Positions 43,061 through 51,585 of a stretch of 55,895 bases of DNA are shown one piece after another. Made by a program: the position numbers and the translations under genes. Within the stretch, counting starts at the first letter, position 1, and each line of letters opens with the position of its first letter. The notes below the pieces were generated by a model that worked only from the letters and a program-made list of their open reading frames with translations, did not search any database and was not told where the DNA came from. This DNA comes from Longimicrobiales bacterium (GTDB lineage Bacteria; Gemmatimonadota; Gemmatimonadetes; Longimicrobiales; Gaopeijiaceae), in contig JAPKDG010000010.1 in assembly GCA_028822645.1 (NCBI GenBank), positions 1 through 55,895 of the forward strand, written 5' to 3'.

Positions 43061-43756
43061 TCAATCCCTCAAGAAGAACTCTGCCATTCTGAAATCCAAG
43101 TGAGTGTCAATATCCAAAGCTCGTTCTTTCGGTATAAAAACCGTTCGTACGACACCTTCGAACACTCCATTCTTGGCCATTACAAACTCTGGTTTTACCA
43201 CATATGCCACCGTAGTCACATCAAACACCACAGGTGAATCCTGACGCCTTATTATTGTTCTTTCAGGACGAATAGCTAAGTGAGCCTGTCCTTTATCATT
43301 GATTTTAACCTGATTAAAATAAGGGCTACGATGGGCATCAGTCACAGTAATCACTATATCTGCTTGTCCTTGTTCGTACTCATCCAAACACGCTTCCAAG
43401 TCCTCATTGGACCGCAAAGGAGCGGTGGGTGGCATCACCATCAACAAATCCGGGTCACTCCCTTCCACTTCCTTCATATAACTGAGTGCATGCCTCCAGA
43501 CTCCCCATTCAGGGCTATCATCCCTGGCCAAATCAGGTGGTCTCATAAAGGGGACTTCTGCACCTGCTACCCTTGCGACTTCTGCAATATCGCCACTATC
43601 CGTAGAGACAATCACTCGATCAATTCGCTCGATCTCATGAGCCTGCTGGATTGCTCGCGTAATTAAAGGCACTCCATCTAAGACTTTTAGATTCTTGCCT
43701 GGCAAGCCCTTAGACCCTCCTCTAGCACAGATCAGGGCTACTCTAGTTATGGGAAT
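43061..43756 (-). CDS. legF: CMP-legionaminic/sialic acid synthetase with no canonical start codon
   Basis: A CMP-nonulosonate synthetase of the NeuA/LegF family, which activates legionaminic acid with CTP. The catalytic loop reads ALICARGGSKGLPGKNLKVLDG. Later motifs are IVSTDSGDIAEVARVAGAEVPFMRP, LLMVMPPTAPLRSNEDLEACL and ALDIDTHLDFRMAEFFL. The first in-frame ATG/GTG/TTG after the upstream TGA is a TTG at 43705, which would delete the CARGGSKG loop. An ATT (43756) or ATA (43750) could initiate, or the ATG at 43763 could be the true start, out of frame by one base. I give ATT 43756. Function is secure, start is not. Confidence 0.82.
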   Translation of the reverse strand: MPITRVALICARGGSKGLPGKNLKVLDGVPLITRAIQQAHEIERIDRVIVSTDSGDIAEVARVAGAEVPFMRPPDLARDDSPEWGVWRHALSYMKEVEGSDPDLLMVMPPTAPLRSNEDLEACLDEYEQGQADIVITVTDAHRSPYFNQVKINDKGQAHLAIRPERTIIRRQDSPVVFDVTTVAYVVKPEFVMAKNGVFEGVVRTVFIPKERALDIDTHLDFRMAEFFLRD

Positions 43757-43796
43757 TTCTCATTTTACTTGCTTTCTTCGAAGATTAACTTCGTAA

Positions 43797-44570
43797 TTAA
43801 TTATCAACTTTCTTTTTTTTAGTAAATATAAAATTGTATTCATATGAATACTTTTTTATACTTGGTAACAAATAGTGTAAAAATGAGTCAATTCGTCCAA
43901 CCAAGGCATACATTTTCCCATTTCCCGGAAAAACAACATGAGCAATTTTCTCGAAAAACATAAATTTACAAGGAATTGATTCAATCACGAACTGACCCTC
44001 ATAATTTGTGAGATCAGCTTCTTCGATAGGTTTTTCGAAATCATCTCCCCTTCTTTTAAAAATCCAACGTTTTCGCCGTCTGCCCACCCGTCCCTTACCA
44101 AATAATTTTTCATAGGTATACTTGAACAATGGGTTAAAAAATGTGGCTTCATCAACAAAAATAGCCGCTCCATCATCTTTTAAAATTCTATCCAATTCTT
44201 TCGCATACTTCTCATGGTCCAGATGATGCAGAACTGAGCTTCCCCAAATCACATCAAAGAAATTTGTATCAAAAGATGTTTTAGCTGCATCGCCAACCAC
44301 CATTGTTCCGCTCAGTAAATTAGCAATGAGCATTTCCTGAGCATTCCTTACTGCATTACTTGAAATATCAATACCATAAACCTGAGCCCCTGCACGAGCC
44401 GCCTTTACGACTTCCTTGCCAGTTCCAACGGCTACTATCAAAACCCGCTTGCCTTTCAAGTTTATATTTTGATTAGCTAAGTCTAAATCACCTTCAACCT
44501 CTTCATTGACATTAAAGGACGCATACTTTTCATCCCAAAATTCTTTAACATCTCTAGGATTATCTGTCAT
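43797..44570 (-). CDS. Class I SAM-dependent methyltransferase
   Basis: A 257-residue methyltransferase. Motif I is KRVLIVAVGTGKEVVKAARAGAQVYGIDIS (the usual ExGxGxG is VAVGTGK here, one Gly short). Post-motifs are MVVGDAAKTSFDTNFFDVIWGSSVLHHLDHEKYAKELDRILKDDGAAIFVD. The C-terminal 80 residues are basic and hydrophobic without a recognised family. It sits between legI and legF, so methylation of the nonulosonic acid or its amidine is plausible, as proposed for PtmH of Campylobacter, but this is inference. It starts at ATG 44570, six bases after legI, with GGAG upstream. Confidence 0.82.
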   Translation of the reverse strand: MTDNPRDVKEFWDEKYASFNVNEEVEGDLDLANQNINLKGKRVLIVAVGTGKEVVKAARAGAQVYGIDISSNAVRNAQEMLIANLLSGTMVVGDAAKTSFDTNFFDVIWGSSVLHHLDHEKYAKELDRILKDDGAAIFVDEATFFNPLFKYTYEKLFGKGRVGRRRKRWIFKRRGDDFEKPIEEADLTNYEGQFVIESIPCKFMFFEKIAHVVFPGNGKMYALVGRIDSFLHYLLPSIKKYSYEYNFIFTKKKKVDN

Positions 44571-44576
44571 ATAACT

Positions 44577-45578
44577 CTACTCCTCGATTAATTCATCAGG
44601 AACAAAATCTCTGGGTGCAATACTTCCCATGATTTCGTTCCAACGCATAGGAGAAATCCCTGTACCTGGCCGTTTAACGGCCAGATTTCTCTGATCAAAG
44701 ATATCCCCCTTAGCAATAGCACAAGCAGCTACTAAAGATTTTCTAGCAATTTTCCTGTTCTTTTTTTCACTTTCGGTGACCGACTTGATACCATTTCCAA
44801 TCGCTATCTCTACATTCCTTATCGCTTTTACCATCGCTTTTAATTCTTGTGGTTCAAGGCTGGCCCGGTGATCCGGACCTGAAAGATTGCGATCAAGTGT
44901 GAAATGTTTTTCTATCACATGTGCACCCATAGCTACTGCTGCTATGGGAACCTCTATGCCTATACTGTGGTCGGAATAACCCACTTTTACTCCAAATGCC
45001 TGCCTGATAGACTCCATAGCTCGTAAATTGACGTCGATCATCGGTGTTGGATACTCAGTGTTACAATGAAGGACAGTGATCTGTTCGAGCTCCATTCCAC
45101 CATCTTGCAATACGCTCAGGGCTGTTCCAATTTCCTCAAGCTCGCTCATCCCAGTAGAAAGAATGACTGACTTGGCTCGCTTAGATATGTGCTCCAGATA
45201 AGGGAAGTTAGTAATTTCCCCAGATGGAATTTTCATGCAATCCAAGCCTAAGTCCAGCAAAAAATCAATGCTTTCTAAATCAAAACCTGAAGAGAAAAAT
45301 TGAATACCATGTTCCTCACAGCACTCCATCAGGACATGGTGGTCTGCTGTTGACAATTCTAACTTGGAAATCATCTCGAACTGTGATTCGTCCGCGTCAG
45401 TCGTCCGAGTTTGATAATCTGCTTTCTTAGCGTTTCGAGTAACTACATTCCGGGATTTATAGGTTTGGAACTTGACTAGGTCGGCACCCGCTTCTGCCGC
45501 AACCTTCACTAGATTGCGGGCCATACCCAGATCGCCGTTGTGATTCACTCCGGCTTCAGCAATGACGAGAGTACTCAT
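44577..45578 (-). CDS. legI: N,N'-diacetyllegionaminic acid synthase (NeuB family)
   Basis: A 333-residue NeuB-family synthase that condenses the 6-deoxy-mannose derivative with phosphoenolpyruvate to form the nine-carbon acid. Motifs are VIAEAGVNHNGDLGMARNLVKVAAEAGADLVKFQTYKS, FFSSGFDLESIDFLLDLGLDCMKIPSGEITNFPYL, LHCNTEYPTP and GYSDHSIGIEVPIAAVAMGAHVIEKHFTLDRNLSGPDHRASLEP. The C-terminal SAF (antifreeze-like) domain includes RKSLVAACAIAKGDIFDQRNLAVKRPGTGI. LegI versus sialic acid synthase is settled by the legB, legC and legG neighbours. It uses PEP, the same cosubstrate as the pyruvate-kinase-like domain at 21-23 kb. Confidence 0.9.
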   Translation of the reverse strand: MSTLVIAEAGVNHNGDLGMARNLVKVAAEAGADLVKFQTYKSRNVVTRNAKKADYQTRTTDADESQFEMISKLELSTADHHVLMECCEEHGIQFFSSGFDLESIDFLLDLGLDCMKIPSGEITNFPYLEHISKRAKSVILSTGMSELEEIGTALSVLQDGGMELEQITVLHCNTEYPTPMIDVNLRAMESIRQAFGVKVGYSDHSIGIEVPIAAVAMGAHVIEKHFTLDRNLSGPDHRASLEPQELKAMVKAIRNVEIAIGNGIKSVTESEKKNRKIARKSLVAACAIAKGDIFDQRNLAVKRPGTGISPMRWNEIMGSIAPRDFVPDELIEE

Positions 45579-45598
45579 GTTAGCTCAATTCCATCTTA

Positions 45599-46594
45599 TC
45601 AAATATTGTATATGTCAGGCTTATAAAGTTTTAAATTATCATCCGTACTAAACCAATCTATCGTTTTTCTTAAGCCTCTGGCAAACCCATCCAAGCCTCC
45701 ATACCTAGGTTGCCATCCAAGCAGTTCTTGTGCTTTATCAGTTGAAGCCAGCAACCTTTCTACTTCACTGTCTTCCGGACGAAGTCGTTCTTCTTCTGTC
45801 ATAATTTCTATTTCCTGCCCCATCGCTTCGGCTATAAGTTGGGCCGTTCTACCTATAGATATGTCAAAGCCACTCCCAACATTGATCACTTCCCCAATCC
45901 CCTTGTCAGAATCTAATTGTGCCATAAAACCAGCTACGGTATCTGACACGAAACTGAAGTCTCGAGTAGGTCTCGTACTACCCAGCTTGATCGTTCTCTG
46001 TCCATTCGCGATCTGAGTTATAATGGTTGGGATAACCGCCCTCGCTGACTGCCTAGGTCCGTAGGTGTTGAAGGGACGAAGAACCGCAACTGGCGTTTCA
46101 AAAGATTTATAAAATGACATCGCTATCTGGTCAGCTCCTATTTTACTGGCCGAGTAAGGTGACTGGCCCTGCAGCGGATGGCTTTCCGTCATCGGCACTG
46201 TTTGTGCGGTACCGTAGACTTCACTCGTTGATGTGTGTACCACCTTAGACACACCCAGGTCACGAGCGGCTTGTACAATATTGAGGGTGCCCTTGATGTT
46301 AGTATCCACATAAGTGTCAGGAGAATGGTAAGAATATGGAATAGCTATAAGAGCTGCCAGATGAAGTACTGCGTCACAATTTTTCATCGCAGTCCTGACC
46401 CCGTTAGGATCTCTCACATCTCCAGCCCAAACTTCAAATCCCCCCTTAACTTCTGGAATACAGTGGTCCAGCCACCCCCAGGTGCCAAATGAGTTGTAAA
46501 GCACAAAAGCGGTTGTTTCGTGGCCCGCTCGTACTAGCGCCTCTGTAAGATGAGAACCAATAAATCCGTCCGCACCTGTGACAAGGACTTTCAT
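45599..46594 (-). CDS. legB: NDP-GlcNAc 4,6-dehydratase, LegB-like
   Basis: A 331-residue extended SDR. LegB converts GDP- or UDP-GlcNAc to the 4-keto-6-deoxy intermediate that LegC aminates. Features are MKVLVTGADGFIGSHLTEALVRAGHETTAFVLYNSFGTWGWLDHC, HLAALIAIPYSYHSPDTYVDTNIKGTLNIVQAARDLGV, VVHTSTSEVYGTAQTVPMTE and SPYSASKIGADQIAMSFYKSF. The N-terminal YNSFGTWGWLD is typical of LegB. ATG 46594 has GGAG five bases upstream; a GTG at 46600 is the alternative. It is 20 bases upstream of legI. Confidence 0.9.
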   Translation of the reverse strand: MKVLVTGADGFIGSHLTEALVRAGHETTAFVLYNSFGTWGWLDHCIPEVKGGFEVWAGDVRDPNGVRTAMKNCDAVLHLAALIAIPYSYHSPDTYVDTNIKGTLNIVQAARDLGVSKVVHTSTSEVYGTAQTVPMTESHPLQGQSPYSASKIGADQIAMSFYKSFETPVAVLRPFNTYGPRQSARAVIPTIITQIANGQRTIKLGSTRPTRDFSFVSDTVAGFMAQLDSDKGIGEVINVGSGFDISIGRTAQLIAEAMGQEIEIMTEEERLRPEDSEVERLLASTDKAQELLGWQPRYGGLDGFARGLRKTIDWFSTDDNLKLYKPDIYNI

Positions 46595-46693
46595 AATCAC
46601 TCCATAGATTTTTTGGACATTGTAATTGTAGCTGACACAGTAGAAGTCACTGACCTGCTCTTACGGATCACATACTCGACTTTAATAATGCTT

Positions 46694-47653
46694 TCACCTT
46701 AGCATCCCACCCTTATCTTCATATAAAGAATTCAATTCCTGAAGCATCTCGAAGCACTGTTCGCTTGCCAGGCTCTTAATGACATTGAGCTTCTCAGACC
46801 TCTTCCCTTTGGGATGATCATTTGGAAGATTTTCCCTGGCCAATATAGCTGTGATTATCGGAAGGACTTCCCTGTCCAAAAATCTAGCCATCGATTCAAC
46901 TTCTTTCAAAGGCTGGGTTACAATATCCTCATAAGAAATAAATAAGATTTTACTCCTGTTGAGCTTGGTCAAGCTATTGAGCTTCGTCTTACTCATCTCA
47001 TAGACTTGGGATTGAGCTAATATGATCTTGTCCATCTCATTGGAGTTTTCCCACTGTTCATAAATCTTATAAACAAACCAAGGGATAGGCCCTTCAGTCC
47101 CCTCAAACGACATGGAGAAATCAATCGGATCAACTCCCCAACGCCTACCCCACCCCTTCCGATACCATGAATACACTAGATCTACAGGGTTTCTCTCTAC
47201 GTTGATCACCTTAAGATCAGGATAAGTCTCAAAATACACATCAATATTCGGCAAGGTTTCGTGAACGATATAGGTAAAATATCGTTCTCTTTTCTTAACC
47301 TCATCAGTGATCCTTTGACCATCATCATCCAAAGTTCTACGCAAATACTCTTTAAAATGAGGAGATCGATAGATTGATGATTTATCTCCTATCCTGGAAT
47401 TCAAATTCCTTCCAACCATCAGATCATATGCACTATTGTCGACCTGGCACTGCAAGATCGCTCCCGAGACTTCTTTCTCAATTACACCCATTCGAACCAT
47501 ATAGGCTAAATGTTCAAAGAGTCCAAAATACTGGACGTGCTCAACGTTCTTACAGCCGGCCAGCAGGTCCGCTAAAAGAAATTTTCCCGCCCTAGTAATT
47601 CCATCTACCAGTAACAGATCATCTACTAGTTTTTCTCTCTGAAAAATCTTCAT
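46694..47653 (-). CDS. Sulfotransferase (PAPS-dependent, predicted)
   Basis: A 319-residue protein with the two sulfotransferase signatures. A 5'-phosphosulfate loop is LLLVDGITRAGKFLLADLLAG (residues about 13-33), and the 3'-phosphate region is VINVERNPVDLVYSWYRKGWG with Arg154 and Ser162. Between them KSSIYRSPHFKEYLRR and a YFETYPDLKVI strand fit the fold. It would move a sulfuryl group from PAPS to a sugar or lipid hydroxyl. The window encodes PAPS synthesis at 20.6-23.4 kb, so donor supply is present. The ATG overlaps the stop of the upstream SDR. Acceptor unknown. Confidence 0.78.
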   Translation of the reverse strand: MKIFQREKLVDDLLLVDGITRAGKFLLADLLAGCKNVEHVQYFGLFEHLAYMVRMGVIEKEVSGAILQCQVDNSAYDLMVGRNLNSRIGDKSSIYRSPHFKEYLRRTLDDDGQRITDEVKKRERYFTYIVHETLPNIDVYFETYPDLKVINVERNPVDLVYSWYRKGWGRRWGVDPIDFSMSFEGTEGPIPWFVYKIYEQWENSNEMDKIILAQSQVYEMSKTKLNSLTKLNRSKILFISYEDIVTQPLKEVESMARFLDREVLPIITAILARENLPNDHPKGKRSEKLNVIKSLASEQCFEMLQELNSLYEDKGGMLR

Positions 47654-48609
47654 GTCGTAACCCTGATCACTTTTTCTGACCCTGTTCTTGAGTCCGTATG
47701 AAAATCTTGTAACAAGACAGTCCTTATCCCTTCTGAAAGATGGATTTTCGCTTCATATCCAAATTTTTCATTAGCTTTATTACAAGATACTCTATAACGT
47801 ATTGTTGGTTCACGCGGCGCAACTCCTGGTTTGATAGTCACCCTGCCCGTACCAACATTTACAACGCAAGCATTAGCGATTTCCTCTATACTCACTTCGC
47901 TCGGACCCGCCAAGTTAAAAACCCCCGACACGCCACTCTCGATCGCGTCGAGACTGGCCCTAGCTACATCACTCGAATGAATCAGATTGATTTTATCATT
48001 TACCGGAGGTTGAAGTAAGATCTCTTCCCCATCCAATGATTTACGTAAAAATTTTGGAATCATTTTTTCTTCAGACAATCCTGGTCCGTAAATCGAAGTC
48101 GGGCGCAACACAATCAAGTCTAATCCTTTCTCTTCAAGGGAAAACAGGACCTGTTCCGCCAGAAATTTTGTCGAACCATAAAATCCACCCAAACCTGTGC
48201 TATTTACTGGCGATGTTTCCACCATCCTGTCCTGTCCTGAGTCCTCGTAGACAACGGCACCTGAGACATAAACTAGCGGTACCTCTCGGTCTATTGCCCA
48301 TTCTCCAAGTGCCAAGCAAGATCTAACGTTGGCGTCGAACAGTTGTTTGTTACTTAACTCTGGACCTGAACCAGGAACGCTTGCTCCAGCATGGATCACA
48401 GCATCGACACCACTAAAAATATTGTCTATCCCGTTGGGGGTTTTCCATTCAATCAAATCCCATGGAGACCAGTGCAATGAAGGATGGTTCACCTCAGGAG
48501 TTTTCCTTGAAGACAAGCGACCGGTCATACCACGGGCCAGCACCTCACGGATGATAGCTCCTCCCACCATCCCAGAAGCTCCCGATAGTCCGACCTTACT
48601 CAAAACCAC
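47650..48609 (-). CDS. NAD-dependent epimerase/dehydratase of unknown substrate
   Basis: A 319-residue extended SDR with KVGLSGASGMVGGAIIREVLARG at the N-terminus, AVIHAGASVPGSGPELSNKQLFDANVRSC, LVYVSGAVVYEDSGQD and GGFYGSTKFLAEQVLFSLEEKG (Y-x-x-x-K). RPTSIYGPGLSEEKMIPKFL follows. The Thr of STS is replaced by Gly (VSGAVVYE), common in non-dehydratase epimerases. The GTG at 48609 overlaps the ATP-grasp stop, and its own stop overlaps the sulfotransferase ATG. I cannot assign the reaction. Confidence 0.8.
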   Translation of the reverse strand: MVLSKVGLSGASGMVGGAIIREVLARGMTGRLSSRKTPEVNHPSLHWSPWDLIEWKTPNGIDNIFSGVDAVIHAGASVPGSGPELSNKQLFDANVRSCLALGEWAIDREVPLVYVSGAVVYEDSGQDRMVETSPVNSTGLGGFYGSTKFLAEQVLFSLEEKGLDLIVLRPTSIYGPGLSEEKMIPKFLRKSLDGEEILLQPPVNDKINLIHSSDVARASLDAIESGVSGVFNLAGPSEVSIEEIANACVVNVGTGRVTIKPGVAPREPTIRYRVSCNKANEKFGYEAKIHLSEGIRTVLLQDFHTDSRTGSEKVIRVTT

Positions 48610-49631
48610 TGGAGTTTAGTCCCCTTAGTAGGCAAAGTCGAAATAGTATCAACGGAACGGTCATCGAGAAAAACTTCCTCTAGATATCTGAAAGAGATTC
48701 CCGTCCGATGACGAACTTCACTCAGAGATTCACCCAAGTAATAATTTCTCACTGTCATTTCAGGTTCATTGAACCCAAAATAGCTTCGAACAGCTGTAGT
48801 ACCAGAAAACCTAGCGTTGAACTCAAAAGGTATGGGACCCTCATCTCCCAACATCAATTGGATATTTAACGTGCCCATAGATGGTAACAAAGTTCCGATG
48901 CTGTTAAGAAGTGGATAGAATTCCTCGAAATGTCCCACCTCTACTACCCAAGAATTTCCACCTTTTAGCGTGCGCCTTGCGGTGAACGGACCTAATACTT
49001 TTCCATCACTAGTTTTAAATATGCTACAGGTGTACTCGGCGTTCAGTTCGTCGCTGGGCATGTTGATTAGTCGCTGCATCATTGGTTTAGGCACAGAATT
49101 AAATGCTTGGACTAACTGGTCTAGGCCTTCTATAATGTGCACATGTCTGTTGGAAGTCCCAACCCTAGTCTTGAAGACAAGAGGAAACCCCCAGTCTCTA
49201 GCTTTATCAATTGATTCATCCAGATTCCTCGGAACAAAAGCTTCCGCGTATGGCAGTCCGTTTTCTCTGAGGAATTCAGTTGTAAGCCATTTGTCATTTG
49301 AAATCTCTACTGTTTCCAAGCTCGAGGCCACTATCAAAACACCTGTGTCTGCTTCAATACGATCTTTGTGACGAGAAAAGAACTCTAATTCGAACTCTGA
49401 TCCGATCATCAATATGTCGATCTTTTTTTTTGCTATCAAATCGGATATATGCTGCCTGGCCCCACTTTCCTCCACTTTGGGAATTAGAAAACTTTCTGAA
49501 GTACGGTACAGCCCAGCGTTAAATGGTGATATATCAGCACTTAGGACAGTGAGGTCTAGAGAACTAGCATGGAGTGACTTTATCACGCCCTGTCCCACAC
49601 CACTCCCAGCTCCAGTGACTAAGATTCTGAT
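48600..49631 (-). CDS. ATP-grasp (carbamoyl-phosphate-synthase-like) protein, non-canonical start
   Basis: An ATP-grasp ligase of the CarB-like type found in polysaccharide clusters. The N-terminal RILVTGAGSGVGQGVIKSL is followed by DILMIGSEFELEFFSRH, the ATP-binding FPLVFKTRVGTSNRHVHII and EGPIPFEFNARFSGTTAVRSYFGFNEPE. Reading back from the glycine loop there is no ATG, GTG or TTG before the preceding gene; in-frame GTG 49598 would cut the loop. ATC at 49631 or CTG at 49640 (GGAGG four bases upstream) could initiate. I use 49631. It overlaps the PHP gene by about 13 bases. Such ligases join an amine and a carboxylate; substrate unknown. Confidence 0.75.
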   Translation of the reverse strand: MRILVTGAGSGVGQGVIKSLHASSLDLTVLSADISPFNAGLYRTSESFLIPKVEESGARQHISDLIAKKKIDILMIGSEFELEFFSRHKDRIEADTGVLIVASSLETVEISNDKWLTTEFLRENGLPYAEAFVPRNLDESIDKARDWGFPLVFKTRVGTSNRHVHIIEGLDQLVQAFNSVPKPMMQRLINMPSDELNAEYTCSIFKTSDGKVLGPFTARRTLKGGNSWVVEVGHFEEFYPLLNSIGTLLPSMGTLNIQLMLGDEGPIPFEFNARFSGTTAVRSYFGFNEPEMTVRNYYLGESLSEVRHRTGISFRYLEEVFLDDRSVDTISTLPTKGTKLQWF

Positions 49632-50362
49632 GGATTCCAGGGTGCCTCCTCTCCTTTTAAAACACGAACAATCTGACCTACGCTGGTCAAGTCATGAGCA
49701 TTGGAACCCAAAGAAATCATTGCCCCATCCTCCAAACACCACTTTATCCATAGCCAAGGATTTGGGTGATAGCGAGAGTTGATCTCTATCGCCTTTCCAT
49801 TTCTTGATGCTTGGTTGATTACCTGACGGACTCTTTCCTCATCAGGCTGCACATCAAATCGCCTATAACTCATTCCAAACGGGTGTCCCAAGATATCAAG
49901 ATCGGGATTCTCAAGTGCCGCCATAGACAAACGATATTCAGTTTCAATCGCTTCTGTTGGATCAACCTCTCCAAACCCTCTGACCTGACCTTTTTCCCCT
50001 GGAAAACGATGGACACTTCCCATAACCAAGTCACAAACGGACAGCATCTCATTCGTAGCATCCAGGGTTCCATCCCAATCTTCCACTTTCGTTTCCAGGC
50101 CGACGAAAGGCACGCAAGGATCAGATGGAAGACTTTTCACTTCATCTACATACTCAAAAAACCAATCTTCCGACGACTTACGTCCGTGCTCAGAATATAG
50201 GATGGCTTCCAGTCCAACTGAAACCGATTGCTGATACATTTCCTTCACTGTATTAGCTCCGTCCGTCCAGCTAGTATGGAGGTGGAAATCAAAGGAGGGA
50301 CTCGAACCAATTTCTTCAGAATAACATGAATCCTGGAGATAAGCTCGATGCTGGCTATTCAT
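49619..50362 (-). CDS. PHP-domain phosphoesterase-like protein
   Basis: A 247-residue PHP-domain protein. The metal-binding residues are visible: DFHLHTSWTDGANTVKEMYQ (H-x-H), AILYSEHGRKSSEDW, GLETKVEDWDG, DLVMGSVHRFPG, DILGHPFGMSYRRFD and GSNAHDLTSVGQIVRVL. This fits the PHP/HisJ-like fold that hydrolyses phosphoesters. It lies 8 bases after the WbpG-like gene and overlaps the ATP-grasp gene. A histidinol-phosphatase label is unlikely given the context. A role in trimming a sugar phosphate is possible but unproven. Confidence 0.78.
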   Translation of the reverse strand: MNSQHRAYLQDSCYSEEIGSSPSFDFHLHTSWTDGANTVKEMYQQSVSVGLEAILYSEHGRKSSEDWFFEYVDEVKSLPSDPCVPFVGLETKVEDWDGTLDATNEMLSVCDLVMGSVHRFPGEKGQVRGFGEVDPTEAIETEYRLSMAALENPDLDILGHPFGMSYRRFDVQPDEERVRQVINQASRNGKAIEINSRYHPNPWLWIKWCLEDGAMISLGSNAHDLTSVGQIVRVLKGEEAPWNPSES

Positions 50363-50369
50363 AGAATCT

Positions 50370-51560
50370 TCAGATGACTGGGTATTTCATGACCCACGAC
50401 CCATTTTCTTTCTCCCACACATTCGATTTTTCCCGATAAAAATCCATCACAGCCCAAAAATATTCTTCCTTGACATCCATATATTGCAGAAACCATTTAA
50501 AGTGACGACGGGGAAACTCTCCATCATATCGATTGACTAGTGCGACCCCTTCTTCACGGGTAATGTGGTGTCTCCTTATATCCGTTTGAGCATCTCTAGA
50601 ACATCTGCACATACCAAATTTCATATAGGCCAGATACCAGTGGAAACCATCCGCTTTGTCATCCAAGCTTACATGTTTAGTATACGTCCCTTCCGAATGA
50701 CCCTCTGGGTTCGTCTGAAGCCCTGTATTCTTGACCGCATAATAGAAATTTTCTTGTGGGGTCCATCTGTGATAGTAGGAGTACCAATGCATTTCTAAAT
50801 CTCTCTCACTGATTTCTTCAGGCGGTGGAGGACGGTACAAATTCATAGCAGGAGAAACTGATTCCTCTTTAGAAAGGATGCCTCGCTCAAGACCTACTCG
50901 AATAAGGTCGGTCACGCCTGAACCCTTGTAATACTCATACTCCCACTCTTCAGGAGTCTCCATTGGGCGATTCATGTATTTCTCTGAACCTCCGTATTCA
51001 AGCTCTCCATTCTCTCCGTAAAAAATCAGTTTTATATCAAATTTATTGGCGATATGAAAGGCCCAAGCCTTCTGACCGTAGGCGAAAGGCTCCCAAGCGT
51101 CACCTTTCAGCTCAAAAGATAGTCGGGTCATCTTTCTGTGAATCAAACCGTCGGGTTGTCCAAGAATGTTGGTGAAACCACTGTTTACAAATGCTTCAAG
51201 GTTCTTCCATCCAATATCCGTATACTCAAAAGGTGACCACGTGACGCACAACGGATGCATACCATATCGAACTTTCAATTGATGGGCTACATACGCGCTA
51301 TCCTTACCCCCACTTCCTGGGACGATACAGTCAAACTCTCCATCTGAACGTCGGAATCTGTCGCACAGATCTGCAAGCTCTTTAGCTCTTGTATCCCAAT
51401 CAACGACCTGATCTTTCTTCAAAGCCCACTGACAAGCGGAACAAATGCCTTCCTCATTGAAACGTGTCCGAGGCCGCTGATTGGATACGACACAGTTCTT
51501 ACAATACACTACATCCTTAGGCAATTCATCAAACTGTTTGTCTAATGACAACTCGAACAT
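50370..51560 (-). CDS. N-acetyl sugar amidotransferase (WbpG/PtmG-like)
   Basis: A 396-residue PP-loop ATPase of the WbpG/PseA/PtmG type, which with a HisH/HisF pair converts an acetamido group to an acetamidino group. The N-terminus has a zinc-like YCKNCVVSNQRPRTRFNEEGICSACQW. The PP-loop is CIVPGSGGKDSAYVAHQLKVRYG (SGGxDS, about residues 80-101). Later KLIFYGENGELEYGGSEKYMN and RHHITREEGVALVNRYDGEFPRRHFKWFLQYM are typical. hisH and hisF lie immediately upstream on the same strand, as in wbpG-hisH2-hisF2 of Pseudomonas. It may amidinate legionaminic acid. Confidence 0.9.
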   Translation of the reverse strand: MFELSLDKQFDELPKDVVYCKNCVVSNQRPRTRFNEEGICSACQWALKKDQVVDWDTRAKELADLCDRFRRSDGEFDCIVPGSGGKDSAYVAHQLKVRYGMHPLCVTWSPFEYTDIGWKNLEAFVNSGFTNILGQPDGLIHRKMTRLSFELKGDAWEPFAYGQKAWAFHIANKFDIKLIFYGENGELEYGGSEKYMNRPMETPEEWEYEYYKGSGVTDLIRVGLERGILSKEESVSPAMNLYRPPPPEEISERDLEMHWYSYYHRWTPQENFYYAVKNTGLQTNPEGHSEGTYTKHVSLDDKADGFHWYLAYMKFGMCRCSRDAQTDIRRHHITREEGVALVNRYDGEFPRRHFKWFLQYMDVKEEYFWAVMDFYREKSNVWEKENGSWVMKYPVI

Positions 51561-51585
51561 TATATATTCCCCTAACTCACCGTAT

